Source of the DNA: BOG-1155 sp963717985
GTDB taxonomy: Bacteria; Desulfobacterota; Syntrophorhabdia; Syntrophorhabdales; WCHB1-27
Assembly (NCBI GenBank): GCA_963717985.1
Contig: CAVQYC010000002.1
Span: 558,001 to 622,000, forward strand
DNA length: 64,000 bases
Direction of reading: 5' to 3'
Shown piece by piece: positions 46,621 to 55,838 of this stretch; positions within the stretch are counted from its first letter, which is position 1, and every line of letters begins with the position of its first letter. The notes beneath the pieces are model-generated. The model saw only the letters and a list, made by a program, of their open reading frames with translations. It was not told the DNA's origin and searched no databases. Made by a program: the position numbers and the translations under genes.

Positions 46621-47346
46621 ATGGTTAAAATCACCGACTCGCTTTTCTTCATACCCGGCCAGGACGAAATGATCCCGGATTCCCACGTCTACCTGATCGG
46701 CCAACCTCAGTCCGGCGACCTCTCCCTGGTCGACGCCGGACTGATGGGCAAGGGCAAATACAAGATGAGCGCTCTCACCGAAGCAGGCATTCAGCCGGCC
46801 GACATAAAAAGGGTGATCATGACCCACACACATCTCGACCATATCGGCTGTCTGAGGGAAATCTTCGAGGCCGTCCCCTCCGCGGAATTATGGGTGCACG
46901 CGTTGGAGGCAGAGCCGCTCGAGCGCGGGGACGAGAGCACGGTTTACGGCATGGAGATGTTCAAGCAAATGTGTCAAACCCAGTATCATCTAAAAAACGG
47001 CGCCTTCACCTTCAAAGTAAACCGCTGGCTTGAGGATGCAGAAGAGCTGCAGATAGGCGGAGAGGTGTGGACGGTCCTCCATATCCCCGGCCATTCGGCA
47101 GGCGGCATAGCGCTTTATGACGCGACGAGGGGGATATTGATACCCGGTGACGTGATCTATGCCGACTACAGCATCGGGCGGTTCGACCTTCACGGCGCAA
47201 GCGGACCCAGTCTGAACGAATCCCTGGTGAGGCTCTCGGGCCTTGATGTCAAAATGCTTTTACCCGGGCACAATCGCGTCCTGACGGACGTACCCAAGGG
47301 CTATATCAGCGCCGTCGCAAAGCAATGGGAGCCGTACCTCACGTAA
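46621..47346 (+). CDS. Metallo-beta-lactamase-fold hydrolase
   Basis: A 241-aa MBL-fold protein. The metal site is THTHLDHIG (HxHxDH), with further His residues in HIPGHSAGG and at LLPGHNRV, and Asp in IPGDVIYAD. Glyoxalase II-like hydrolase or lactonase are possible; the substrate is unknown. I chose the ATG at 46621 with GAGGAG upstream. Confidence 0.88.
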   Translation: MVKITDSLFFIPGQDEMIPDSHVYLIGQPQSGDLSLVDAGLMGKGKYKMSALTEAGIQPADIKRVIMTHTHLDHIGCLREIFEAVPSAELWVHALEAEPLERGDESTVYGMEMFKQMCQTQYHLKNGAFTFKVNRWLEDAEELQIGGEVWTVLHIPGHSAGGIALYDATRGILIPGDVIYADYSIGRFDLHGASGPSLNESLVRLSGLDVKMLLPGHNRVLTDVPKGYISAVAKQWEPYLT

Positions 47347-47402
47347 GCCGGCATCGCGCTGGATTCCGAAAAAAGCCGCCGGTCGCCGTTGTTGAAGACG
47401 CA

Positions 47403-47777
47403 TCATTTATCGCTTCCGGTTCTTAGCGCTTTCTCCTTTTCGTATGCTTCTTTGCCGGCCTCTATAGCCGCGAGCAGCAAAGGTTTCCCTTCCCGGATCA
47501 ATTCTTTGCCTTTATCGAGAGTCACTCCCACCTTGCTGAGTACCTGTGCGGAGCAAGAGCTCAACGCCGCTCTCGTCTCCCTGGACGCCTCCTTAATCTG
47601 CCGTCTCGTTCTCAAGCCGGACTGCGGCGTGAGTAAAAGTCCCAGCCCCGCTCCGGTAGCGGCGCCGAGGAGAAAGAACAACGCGACCGACAAGCCGCCG
47701 TGGCCAGCGGACGCGGTATAGTGCTCGGTCCCTACCACTGTGTACCCCTCTTCGCCGTAGACTTCATCGCCTGCCAT
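47403..47777 (-). CDS. YtxH-like protein
   Basis: A 124-aa protein with a glycine-rich membrane helix (VALFFLLGAATGAGLGLLLTP), then QSGLRTRRQIKEASRETRAAL and a helical tail, the same architecture as the YtxH gene at 45558. Start 47777 has AAGGAGGG upstream. Probable envelope-stress protein; exact role unknown. Confidence 0.78.
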   Translation of the reverse strand: MAGDEVYGEEGYTVVGTEHYTASAGHGGLSVALFFLLGAATGAGLGLLLTPQSGLRTRRQIKEASRETRAALSSCSAQVLSKVGVTLDKGKELIREGKPLLLAAIEAGKEAYEKEKALRTGSDK

Positions 47778-48000
47778 CTGCGTACCCTCCTTCCTTACAC
47801 TCATTCACTCACCTTCGCATACAATTTGGTGCCCTTCACCATTAAATATAGTGCCCCGGATCACAGAGTCAAGATGTACGAGAGGCGGTATTGTCCGGGC
47901 AGCAGGCGAAAACAGCCCCTGTGGCCCGGAAATAGAAAACTCCTCACCCCACGCAAAAAGGGATCACGGGAAACGGGTGAAGGACCGTAAAGGGTGCGGC

Positions 48001-48189
48001 CTACTCTTCGATAATAATGGCCTCTACAGGACATGCGTCGGCCGCTTCTCTACACGACTCCTGGAGGTCGGGAGGCACCTCTTCCATAATGGTCACCGCC
48101 ACATCGCCCTCCATCTTGAAAACCTCAGGGCAGATCGACAGACACGTCTCATCTCCCACACACGCCTCCTGATCGACACGCACTTTCAT
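48001..48189 (-). CDS. Single-cluster ferredoxin with Asp at a ligand position
   Basis: A 62-aa ferredoxin. The cluster motif reads CVGDETCLSICPEVF with a distant CPVEAI, so the second cysteine of the usual CxxCxxCxxxCP is Asp, as in Pyrococcus furiosus ferredoxin, where the cluster can lose one iron. Strong AGGAGGAAGG ribosome site. A free electron carrier; partners cannot be assigned from neighbours. Confidence 0.9.
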   Translation of the reverse strand: MKVRVDQEACVGDETCLSICPEVFKMEGDVAVTIMEEVPPDLQESCREAADACPVEAIIIEE

Positions 48190-48263
48190 TTCCTTCCTCC
48201 TCACGGATAGATTTCATAGGATTTATGCCACGACGTATAGGCCCGCCTAGCCCGAAAGGGCTC

Positions 48264-49589
48264 CTATTCCAGCCCCGCCTCTTTCAAATCGGCGACAATA
48301 ACAGTAACCGACTCATCAGGATGGACGTAGGTCCGCGCTACCCTAAGCACATCCTCCCTTGTGACCCCATCGATAAGCGAAGGATATTTCCCCGGGTAAT
48401 CGAGACCGAGACCATAGTATTCGACCTGGGCGAAAAATGAGGCGATCCTCGACTGGGTGCTGAACCTTTGAGGGAAATTCCCGACGAGGTACTTCTTGGC
48501 GTCCTCCAGCTCCTTTTCGGAAACAAGCTCGCTGCGCACGCGCTCCAGGTTTTCCACCGTCGCCTTAATTGCCTCGGTCGTCGAGCGGTTCTTTGTCTGG
48601 AGAAAGACCGTGAAGGGCCCCGGATACTTCCGCCCCTCAAACGCACTGGCCACAGAGTAGGCCAGTCCTCTCTTGTTTCTGATGTCTTCCATAAGGCGCG
48701 ACGTGAGGCTGCCGGCGCCGAGTATATGGTTCATCACCTGGGCCGCATAATAATCGGGGTTATCACGACTCATCCCGCCGTTGCCGATGACGATGTTCGA
48801 TTGGGTAACCGGTTTGTTGATCCTTATGGTCTCTTTCCGGGTGGAGAACTTTATCTCGATCCTTTTTTCCGAAAGTCCTCCCCTGGGCCATTTTTTGAGC
48901 CAGGGTGCCATATATCCGTTAATTACCCCTTGGTCGATATCTCCCACCACGCTAAGGATGGCGTTGTCGGGGTGATAATGGAGGCCATGGAACCTCATTA
49001 TTGCCTCGCGAGTCAGTTTCGAAACGGATTCTCGCGTGCCCTCCGTGGGGTGACTGTAAGGGCCGTCAAGGTATAAGGCCTTCTCGAAGGCCCGGTCCGC
49101 GACCGAGCCCGGCCTGTCCTCTAGGGACTGGATAGCGGCCAGAGTACGGGAGACCTCCTTCTTGACCTCGTCCTCAGGAAAGGTGGGTTTTGTCACCACG
49201 TCCATAAAGATCGGAAAGGCGCGTTCGAGGTCCTTCTTCAAGACCCGCAGACTGACAGTGGTATAATCCTTGTTGGCGCCTGCGTTCATGTTGGCGCCCA
49301 TGAAATCCAGCTCTTCATTGATCTGCTTCAGTGTCCGGCCGGCGGCCCCCAGAAGCAGGCTTGAGGCGGTCAGGTCGGATAGTCCCGCCTCTAGGGGCGG
49401 ATCATCCTTGGCACCTGTTTTTACCATAAGATTGATCGTCACAAAGGGAAGAGAGTGCTCCTCCGACACCAGGAGCACCAGCCCGTTGTCCAGCACCGTC
49501 CGCTGAACAGGTGGAAGGCCGAAGGCGCATCCCCATGAAGCGACAACACATAAGAGAGCGATACAGACAGACGATGCGGTTCTTCTCAT
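48264..49589 (-). CDS. M16-family peptidase-like protein (non-catalytic partner)
   Basis: A 441-aa exported protein (signal peptide SVCIALLCVVASWGCAFG) with the pitrilysin-type fold. At the zinc-motif position (HxxEH in active members) it reads GLSDLTASSLLL, so it lacks catalytic ligands, but retains the C-terminal RNKRGLAYSV substrate-grip motif. It follows the catalytic paralogue by about 10 bp on the same strand. Paired inactive/active M16 subunits form heterodimers in other bacteria (family knowledge). Confidence 0.88.
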   Translation of the reverse strand: MRRTASSVCIALLCVVASWGCAFGLPPVQRTVLDNGLVLLVSEEHSLPFVTINLMVKTGAKDDPPLEAGLSDLTASSLLLGAAGRTLKQINEELDFMGANMNAGANKDYTTVSLRVLKKDLERAFPIFMDVVTKPTFPEDEVKKEVSRTLAAIQSLEDRPGSVADRAFEKALYLDGPYSHPTEGTRESVSKLTREAIMRFHGLHYHPDNAILSVVGDIDQGVINGYMAPWLKKWPRGGLSEKRIEIKFSTRKETIRINKPVTQSNIVIGNGGMSRDNPDYYAAQVMNHILGAGSLTSRLMEDIRNKRGLAYSVASAFEGRKYPGPFTVFLQTKNRSTTEAIKATVENLERVRSELVSEKELEDAKKYLVGNFPQRFSTQSRIASFFAQVEYYGLGLDYPGKYPSLIDGVTREDVLRVARTYVHPDESVTVIVADLKEAGLE

Positions 49590-49598
49590 CCTTTCCCC

Positions 49599-50990
49599 TC
49601 ACCTCACGATTTGCTCTTCTTTTGGAGAACCGGGTCTCACGGGCTTTTGCTCCGCGGAAGGGATCGGAACAAGACGCGCGGTGACGCAGTTCTCGGGCAC
49701 GAGGTATTTTTGCGCGACCCTTTTCACATCGGTTGCCGACACCGCCCTGATGGCGGGAACATACTTGTCGGCGTCTCGCCACGAGGAGACGATTTCATAC
49801 GTGGCAATCAGCATGGCCTGGGAGAAGATCGAGTCTTGCGCGAACGTGAAACCTGCCTCTAACTGGTTTTTTGCTTTCTCCAGCTCGCGCGTCCCCACGA
49901 GCTGCTTCCGGAGGAGATCTATCTCGGCCAGCAAGGCCGACTCTACCTCATCCGAGGTTTTTCCCGGTAACACATCGGCCGAGAGGGAGAACAGATTAGG
50001 GTCTTTGGAGACTAGCTCGTTATCCGCTGAAACGCTCAGGGCGAGCTGCTTATCCCGCACCAGCGTCTGGTTAAGCCTCGAACTCTCACCGGCCGACAGG
50101 AGGGCGGCAATTACTTCGAGCACGTAGCTGTCCGGCGACTGTAGATTGGGTACGTGGTATGCCTTCTCAATCGACGCGAGCTGGGCTTCCTTCCGGACTA
50201 CGATCCTCCGCTCGCCCAATTGCGGCTCCTCCTTATCCTGCCACTGGACGGGGGCAGTGCCGGCAGGGGTTGGCCCGAAGGCCTCTTCGATCAAGGGGAG
50301 GACCGCCTCTTTTTTAAAATCACCCGCAACCACGATAAAGGCATTTACGGGAACATAGTAGGTCTTGTAGTGTTTTTTCAGGTCGTCGACCGTGTACCGG
50401 GCTATATCCTGCATCCAGCCGATAACGGGCCAGCGGTAAGGCTGGATCTGAAATGCCGTGGCCTCAAGTTGTTCGCTCAACACCGCTTTGGGCTTGTCCT
50501 CCGTCCTCATCCGCCGCTCTTCCATTACGACGGACCGTTCGGTCTTGAAGTCCTCCTCTCTCAAGAGAAGACCGCGCATCCTGTCCGATTCGAGCCCTAT
50601 GGGTATCTTGACGCGGTCGGCGCTGATATTCTCGAAATAGGCCGTGAAATCAGTGGAGGTAAAGGCGTTGTCGTCTCCGCCGTTCTGGGCGACGATGCGT
50701 GAGAACTCATCCGGACCTATCTTCGCGGTGCCCCTGAACATCATATGCTCCAGCATATGGGAGAGACCCGTCTTCCCCGATTCTTCATTGCGGGAGCCCA
50801 CCCTGTACCACACCTGGAACGTGACGAGGGGGGCTTTATGGTTTTCGAGGAGAATGACTTTCAGGCCATTCCCGAGCGTCACCTCGGATACGCGATCCGC
50901 GAGCGCCGCGACGCCGGGAGAAAACAGGGACAAAACGCCTGCGGCGCCTAGGCAGACCAACAATAAAAGTTTTTTCACCACCACCCCCAT
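49599..50990 (-). CDS. M16-family zinc peptidase (catalytic partner)
   Basis: A 463-aa exported pitrilysin-type protease. The signal peptide (LLLLVCLGAAGVLSLFSPGVAA) precedes the inverted zinc motif HMLEH in TGLSHMLEHMMFRGT and the downstream Glu region. It should supply catalysis for the heterodimer with the next gene. The start choice (ATG 50990, before VVVKKLLLL) is by signal-peptide fit; an upstream ATG at 51047 is possible. Confidence 0.88.
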   Translation of the reverse strand: MGVVVKKLLLLVCLGAAGVLSLFSPGVAALADRVSEVTLGNGLKVILLENHKAPLVTFQVWYRVGSRNEESGKTGLSHMLEHMMFRGTAKIGPDEFSRIVAQNGGDDNAFTSTDFTAYFENISADRVKIPIGLESDRMRGLLLREEDFKTERSVVMEERRMRTEDKPKAVLSEQLEATAFQIQPYRWPVIGWMQDIARYTVDDLKKHYKTYYVPVNAFIVVAGDFKKEAVLPLIEEAFGPTPAGTAPVQWQDKEEPQLGERRIVVRKEAQLASIEKAYHVPNLQSPDSYVLEVIAALLSAGESSRLNQTLVRDKQLALSVSADNELVSKDPNLFSLSADVLPGKTSDEVESALLAEIDLLRKQLVGTRELEKAKNQLEAGFTFAQDSIFSQAMLIATYEIVSSWRDADKYVPAIRAVSATDVKRVAQKYLVPENCVTARLVPIPSAEQKPVRPGSPKEEQIVR

Positions 50991-51060
50991 GAGCGACACG
51001 GTATCCTTGATTGTACGGGCAGCCGCGCCGGTTGTCAACATTTGCACTGTACGCCTGCAC

Positions 51061-52098
51061 TCAGTAGACTTCTTCCGGCGCCGTCTCCGCTGTCGATTCC
51101 GGCGAAGTGACCCCTCGGCGGAAGAGACGATAGACCCAGGTCTGATAGAGCATCACCATAGGCACGACAATAACGGCCACGACGAGCATGATGGTAAGGG
51201 TAAGCGGCGTAGAGGCCGCATTTCGAATCGTAAGGCTGTACCCCTGGTTAAGAGTCGAGGGCAGCAAATCCGGGAACAGGCCGAGGACTCCGAAGAGAAC
51301 CGACGTGCCGATAACGGCCGCGGAAGAAAAGAAGGCCTTCCGCAAAAGCCGTTTCTTTATGTAGTACCTTTCCGCAAAGAGGGAGGCTACTGCCCCCGCC
51401 GGTACGACCAGCAGGACCGGCAGTGTGGTGTAGTTTTCCCACAACCGGGTGTAGATGGCGGTAAGGACGAGGAAGAGCACGGCGACCAGGACGAGAGGCA
51501 CCCAGACGCGCTCCGAAAGGACCCGGGCTCGCTCGGAAACAGTCGCCCCGGACCCGACCGCTGTCCAGAGGGTGCCGTGCATTACGAACAACAGGAAAAA
51601 GAAAATCCCGCCTGCGATGCCGTACGGGTTGAGGAGGGTGAATATGTTCCCATGGTACACTCCATCGGCATCAATGGGAATGCCCATGAATATGTTCGCG
51701 AAGGCCACACCGAAAAGGATGGCGGGCAGGACGCTGCCGAGAAAGATGCCCGCGCCGAAGAGGGTGCGCCAGGATGGGTTATCGATCTTCCCCCGGAATT
51801 CAAAAGAAACGGCCCTGACTATGAGGGCAAAGAGGACGATCATGAGCGGACTGTAAAGCGCACTGAAAAGGACCGCATATGCGGCAGGGAAGGCAGCAAA
51901 CGTCACCCCGCCTGCCGTTATCAACCAGACCTCGTTGCCGTCCCAGAAGGGGGCGATAGAACCGAGAATGGCGCGTTTTTCGTCGTCTGTCTTCCCCAGC
52001 CAGGGGAAGAGCATGCCGACACCGAAATCAAAGCCGTCCAGCATGAAATACACGGCCCAGAGAACACCCCATATCACGAACCACGTGGTTTCGAGCAT
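51061..52098 (-). CDS. cydB: Cytochrome bd oxidase subunit II
   Basis: A 345-aa inner-membrane subunit with about eight helices of the quinol oxidase that reduces oxygen with high affinity. The N-terminal WFVIWGVLWAVYFMLDGFDFGVGMLFP is characteristic. It follows cydA by 11 bp. In an anaerobe, bd oxidase usually serves oxygen scavenging, consistent with KatG in the same window. Confidence 0.95.
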   Translation of the reverse strand: MLETTWFVIWGVLWAVYFMLDGFDFGVGMLFPWLGKTDDEKRAILGSIAPFWDGNEVWLITAGGVTFAAFPAAYAVLFSALYSPLMIVLFALIVRAVSFEFRGKIDNPSWRTLFGAGIFLGSVLPAILFGVAFANIFMGIPIDADGVYHGNIFTLLNPYGIAGGIFFFLLFVMHGTLWTAVGSGATVSERARVLSERVWVPLVLVAVLFLVLTAIYTRLWENYTTLPVLLVVPAGAVASLFAERYYIKKRLLRKAFFSSAAVIGTSVLFGVLGLFPDLLPSTLNQGYSLTIRNAASTPLTLTIMLVVAVIVVPMVMLYQTWVYRLFRRGVTSPESTAETAPEEVY

Positions 52099-52109
52099 TT
52101 TGTACCTCC

Positions 52110-53429
52110 TTAACGGTCGGCCTTAATGACAGCGTCCGGGCCCCTGCGCACCCACCGCGCCATCAGCCAAAAGGCCGTAGCACCGATCAGGCCGTACAAC
52201 AAAATGAATGCGACGAAGGAGACGACGACCTGAGACGCAGCTATGGGTGAAGAAGCCATCGACGTTTTCATGAGGCCGTAAACTATCCATGGCTGCCTTC
52301 CGACCTCCGCAACCGTCCACCCCAACAAGACTGCGAGGTACGGAAGGGGGATGGACCAGAGCAGCGCCCGGAGAAGAAGCGGGCTCGAATCAAGCTTGTT
52401 GCGGCGCCACCAGGCAGCGAAGGCGAGCAGCAGCAGGACCATCCCCAGGGTGACCATTAACCGGAAGGAGACAAAGGTCGCCATAACAGGGGGCCTATCC
52501 TCCGCAGGAATATCCGCTAAGCCCGTCACGCGGGCATTCGGGTTGAGATAGGCCAGGATGCTCAGCGCGCCCGGTATCGGGCCGATTTCAATTCTATTGC
52601 GGCTGTGTGCCGCGTCAGGTAGTGCCAGGAGGTAGATCGGAGCCCTTTCCTGCGTTTTCCAGTGAGTTTCGAGGGCGGCCATCTTCGCAGGCTGCGCGGC
52701 TGCGAGGTTTACCGCATCCTGGTGCCCCTCCACGGCCACGAGAATAGTGAAGATCAACGCCATTGCAAGGCCCATTCTGAAGGACTTCTGAAAGATCTCG
52801 GGAAATTGTTTACGCAGGATATGATACGCACTCACCCCCATCACAAAGAAGCCCGAAACAGCGTACGCGGCAAAGAGCGTGTGGGTAATCGTGAGCCACG
52901 CGTACTTCTGACCTATTATCGTCAGAAAATCGGACAGGACCGGGTGGCCGCCTTTCATCACGTATCCGACGGGATGCTGCATCCAGGCGTTGGCGATGAG
53001 GATCCAGACGGCGGAAAGGTTGGAGGCAATGGCCACGAGCCAGATAGCGGTCGCGTGCGCCTTGCGTGAGAGACGATCCCAGCCGAGGGCCCATACAGCA
53101 ATGAAGGTCGATTCGAGAAAGAAGGCGACTGTGGCCTCGACGGCGAGAAGGGGGCCGAAGATGTCACCCACATAGCGCGAGTACCGGGACCAATTAGTGC
53201 CGAACTGAAACTCAAGGGTGATGCCGGTCACGACTCCGACGACAAAATTGATGAGGAAAAGCTTTCCCCAGAACCTGGTCATCCTCTTGTAGTTTATATC
53301 CCCCGTCCGCACGTACTTCGTCTCCATAATGGCAAGAAGAATGGAAAGCCCGAGCGTCAGGGGCACGAAAAGAAAGTGAAAATAGGTGGCCGCCGCAAAC
53401 TGCAACCGTGAGAGCATCGTCACATCCAT
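52110..53429 (-). CDS. cydA: Cytochrome bd oxidase subunit I
   Basis: A 439-aa heme-bearing subunit with about nine helices. LSRLQFAAATYFHFLFVPLTLGLS carries the heme axial-ligand region, and later GRQPWIVYGLMKTSMA the second ligand region. The quinol loop is of the short type. cydAB form one transcript; the small third subunit CydX/S is not evident here. Confidence 0.95.
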   Translation of the reverse strand: MDVTMLSRLQFAAATYFHFLFVPLTLGLSILLAIMETKYVRTGDINYKRMTRFWGKLFLINFVVGVVTGITLEFQFGTNWSRYSRYVGDIFGPLLAVEATVAFFLESTFIAVWALGWDRLSRKAHATAIWLVAIASNLSAVWILIANAWMQHPVGYVMKGGHPVLSDFLTIIGQKYAWLTITHTLFAAYAVSGFFVMGVSAYHILRKQFPEIFQKSFRMGLAMALIFTILVAVEGHQDAVNLAAAQPAKMAALETHWKTQERAPIYLLALPDAAHSRNRIEIGPIPGALSILAYLNPNARVTGLADIPAEDRPPVMATFVSFRLMVTLGMVLLLLAFAAWWRRNKLDSSPLLLRALLWSIPLPYLAVLLGWTVAEVGRQPWIVYGLMKTSMASSPIAASQVVVSFVAFILLYGLIGATAFWLMARWVRRGPDAVIKADR

Positions 53430-53932
53430 AGTTTCCCTCGCACCAAGAAATGTTGTTTTTTGGTTCCGTATCCAATATAAAGTTGCAATCTTCTGGATGA
53501 TACGTCATTTTCCTTATCTTTTTCTACACTTTCTTTTTCTATACTATGGTCATAGAAAGGCTTTATTGCATGCCCCTCCGGGAGGAGGTGGACGAAGTGG
53601 ACGAAAGTGGACGGTTTTAGGGGGGGGGTGGGGGCCTTAAAGGCTCGCGTACAACACGCTTCGGCGCGGCCCCTCCGCGTAGCAAGATCCAGGTTAATCT
53701 GCCGGTCCCGCCCGCCTGTCGATGGCTGTTGGGGTTCAATTGTCAAAGAACAAGCTCATACAAATTTTCCCTTATTCCCGCTTCCCTGTCAAAGTGACAA
53801 GGAGGGGCGACAACCAGGGGTGACAAGGAGAGATGACAACCAGGGGTGACAAAAGGCATAAGCGTAATATGATAATCGAAATTCCATTGACAGCATGTCC
53901 GGCCATGCTTACATTTAAAATGGGAGGATTTA
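53430..53932. other. Intergenic region with iteron-like array
   Basis: About 500 bp between divergent cydA and the DsrC-like gene. It holds a short run of GTGGACGAA direct repeats (53589-53615), a GC-rich stretch, and the second 13-bp iteron array (53787-53851). No gene is supported. Confidence 0.5.
53787..53851 (-). repeat. Five tandem 13-bp iteron-like units (copy B)
   Basis: Reading the minus strand: TGTCACCCCTGGT, TGTCATCTCTCCT, TGTCACCCCTGGT, TGTCGCCCCTCCT and TGTCACTTTGACA. About 90 percent identical and collinear with copy A at 4098-4162, in opposite genome orientation, 50 kb away. Confidence 0.75.
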
Positions 53933-54592
53933 ATGATGGCTACTTTTGCATCTGGAAACACGACATATCAGGTGGACACGGAGGAATTCCTCTCGGATTT
54001 CAACGAGTGGGATGAAAATTTTGCCCGGGGGATGGCCCCCAAGGTCGGTATCATCGCCGGATTGTCGCAGGACCATTGGAAGATCATCCATTTCATCCGT
54101 GATTCATTCAAGCGAACCGGCAAGTGTCCGTTGGTCTACGAAACTTGCCGAACAAACCGGCTGCATATCCAGGAACTGAAAAAACTCTTCCCGGCGGGAT
54201 ACCTCCGGGGAGCCTGCAAGCTTGCCGGCGTTACGTACAGGGAAGGTTATATGGATCAATCCTGGGTGGAGGATTTTGCGGAGCGGATCACAGAGGGGGC
54301 TCAGGACGAGAAGACTTACGAGGTTAATATCCGGGGATTCCTTATCAATCCTAATGAGTGGGATAAAAAGTTTGCCGTATACAAGGCCCACGAGATGAAA
54401 ATGCCAAAGCTGACAGATAAGCACTGGCAAGTCATAAATTTCCTTCGCGAAAGCTTCGAGAAAAATAACCTGGTGCCCACCGTATACGAAACCTGTGAGG
54501 CCAGCGGTATCGGCTTAGAGGAGCTTGAAAAACTGTTTCCCGACGGCTATCACCGTGGTGCAGCCAAGATTGCCGGGCTGAGGGTGAGATGA
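53933..54592 (+). CDS. Tandem DsrC/TusE-domain protein
   Basis: A 219-aa protein made of two DsrC/TusE-like domains. Domain 1 (about residues 10-107) ends KLFPAGYLRGACKLAGV; domain 2 (about 124-219) ends KLFPDGYHRGAAKIAGL. Each has an NEWD motif and HWKIIHF/HWQVINF blocks. DsrC proteins carry sulfur on a C-terminal penultimate Cys plus an upstream Cys. Here domain 1 retains only the upstream Cys (RGAC) and domain 2 has Ala there; no terminal Cys exists. Sulfur relay by the standard mechanism is therefore unlikely. GGGAGG ribosome site upstream. Confidence 0.9.
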   Translation: MMATFASGNTTYQVDTEEFLSDFNEWDENFARGMAPKVGIIAGLSQDHWKIIHFIRDSFKRTGKCPLVYETCRTNRLHIQELKKLFPAGYLRGACKLAGVTYREGYMDQSWVEDFAERITEGAQDEKTYEVNIRGFLINPNEWDKKFAVYKAHEMKMPKLTDKHWQVINFLRESFEKNNLVPTVYETCEASGIGLEELEKLFPDGYHRGAAKIAGLRVR

Positions 54593-54639
54593 TCCTGATA
54601 ACGCCACATCCGGCGACAGACTAAGACTTTTCCACCACA

Positions 54640-54920
54640 TTCAGACTGCCATGTACTCCGCGAAGGCAAAGGGAAGAATCTGCCGAAACAGGAAAAGGCC
54701 ATCCTGGATCGGGACGTACGACGAATTGCAGAAAATTCTTTGATTGGAGAAGAAAAAAAGGGAGACCTCACGGCGGTCTTCGTTCACAAAATCACATTCA
54801 AGGCCACCCAATACCTTCTTGCCTATCGAAAGGTCGGTCAGGACCTGGAGTTGGTCATGATTGGTCCCCATGAAAACTACTATCGAGACTTGAAGCAGGT
54901 ATCTGAAGAATCGTTAGCAG
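54640..54920 (+). pseudogene. Decayed RelE/ParE-type toxin gene
   Basis: The frame reads LPKQEKAILDRDVRRIAENS, IGEEKKGDLTAV, FVHKITFKATQYLLAYRKVG and IGPHENYYRDLKQ, matching ParE/RelE toxins. No ATG, GTG or TTG precedes the conserved N-terminus before an upstream stop, no antitoxin gene is adjacent, and the C-terminus runs on unusually into 30 extra codons. A 5'-truncated relic. Confidence 0.65.
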
Positions 54921-55070
54921 AGACGCAGATGCGGAACGCAACGAGTGAAACGATGTCCCCACCGCTCTCCTCGGGAACCACAGTCACCTACGCCCCCGAT
55001 TCTTGTATGAACACGATAAACAAGCGTTAAATATGCTTGACGTAACGCATAAAGGGGTCTAAGATAAGGG

Positions 55071-55352
55071 GTGATCGTTAGCTTTAGAGATAAGCGAACA
55101 CGGGAGTTCGCCGCAGGAAATCGGGTCAAAGCCTTTGCAAGCATAGAGCGCAAGGCAGAAATGAGGCTCGACCAGCTCGATTCAGCCACTTCGGTGCGCG
55201 ATGTGGACTTGCCTGGTAACCACCTGGAAGTGCTCAAAGGTGATCGAAAAGGCCAATATAGCATCCGTATCAATGCGCAATGGCGGATATGCTTTGAGTG
55301 GCCGAAGGAAGCGATTGGGCCGAGCAATGTTGAAATTGTGGACTACCATTGA
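55071..55352 (+). CDS. higB: HigB-type toxin
   Basis: A 93-aa toxin of the HigB/RelE plasmid-maintenance killer family, normally an mRNA interferase acting on ribosomes. Typical segments are MIVSFRDKRTREF, HLEVLKGDRKGQYSIRINAQWRICF and NVEIVDYH. Start is GTG at 55071. The antitoxin starts 8 bp after its stop, in the toxin-first order typical of higBA. Confidence 0.9.
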   Translation: MIVSFRDKRTREFAAGNRVKAFASIERKAEMRLDQLDSATSVRDVDLPGNHLEVLKGDRKGQYSIRINAQWRICFEWPKEAIGPSNVEIVDYH

Positions 55353-55360
55353 GGTGTGTC

Positions 55361-55678
55361 ATGGGAAGAACTGCTATACATCCCGGCGAGCATCTCGCCG
55401 AACAGCTTGAAGAGTTGGGCATGAGCGCGGCTGAATTGGGCCGCAAGCTCAAAGTGCCGACGAACCGTATAACGGAGATTCTGAACGGACGCCGTGCCGT
55501 CACCGGGGACACCGCGTTGCGCCTCGGGCATTTCTTCGGGACAAGTCCTGAATTCTGGATGAACCTGCAGAAGCTCTACGAACTGCGTCTTGCCGAGAAC
55601 AAGGCGGGGCAAGCAATCAAGGGCCTGCCGACACTCACCGAGCGAAAGAGGAAAAGCGCGACGGATTCACCACCGTAG
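55361..55678 (+). CDS. higA: HigA-type antitoxin
   Basis: A 105-aa helix-turn-helix antitoxin (IHPGEHLAEQLEELGMSAAELGRKLKVPTNRITEILNGRRAVTGDTALRLGHFFG in outline) of the HigA/VapI family; it neutralises HigB and represses the operon. The C-terminus has a basic, likely disordered tail. Start ATG 55361 with TGAGGTG upstream. Confidence 0.9.
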   Translation: MGRTAIHPGEHLAEQLEELGMSAAELGRKLKVPTNRITEILNGRRAVTGDTALRLGHFFGTSPEFWMNLQKLYELRLAENKAGQAIKGLPTLTERKRKSATDSPP

Positions 55679-55782
55679 CCGACGTAAAGATAACGGAGGG
55701 TGCCCGAAAAGACTGGCTTCAGGCGTTATCCGCCCCGACCGGCCTCGCGAGAACCACAAACATCCACGCCCCCGATTCTTGT

Positions 55783-55802
55783 GTTTCAATCGACGCGCCC
55801 GC
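55783..55802 (+). repeat. CRISPR-repeat-like fragment between toxin modules
   Basis: GTTTCAATCGACGCGCCCGC matches the first 20 bases of the array repeat at 18 positions. About 1.1 kb from the array and between the two higBA modules. A neighbouring ATCCACGCCCCCG (near 55769) is also repeat-like. Probably debris of an array end or rearrangement. Confidence 0.5.
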
Positions 55803-55838
55803 TTGTAAAATGTCAATTTACTGTTTACAATACATGAG

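Noticed and set aside
53607..53849. An 80-codon frame between cydA and the DsrC-like gene
   Set aside because: Lies over GC-rich non-coding DNA and the iteron array; no start signals.
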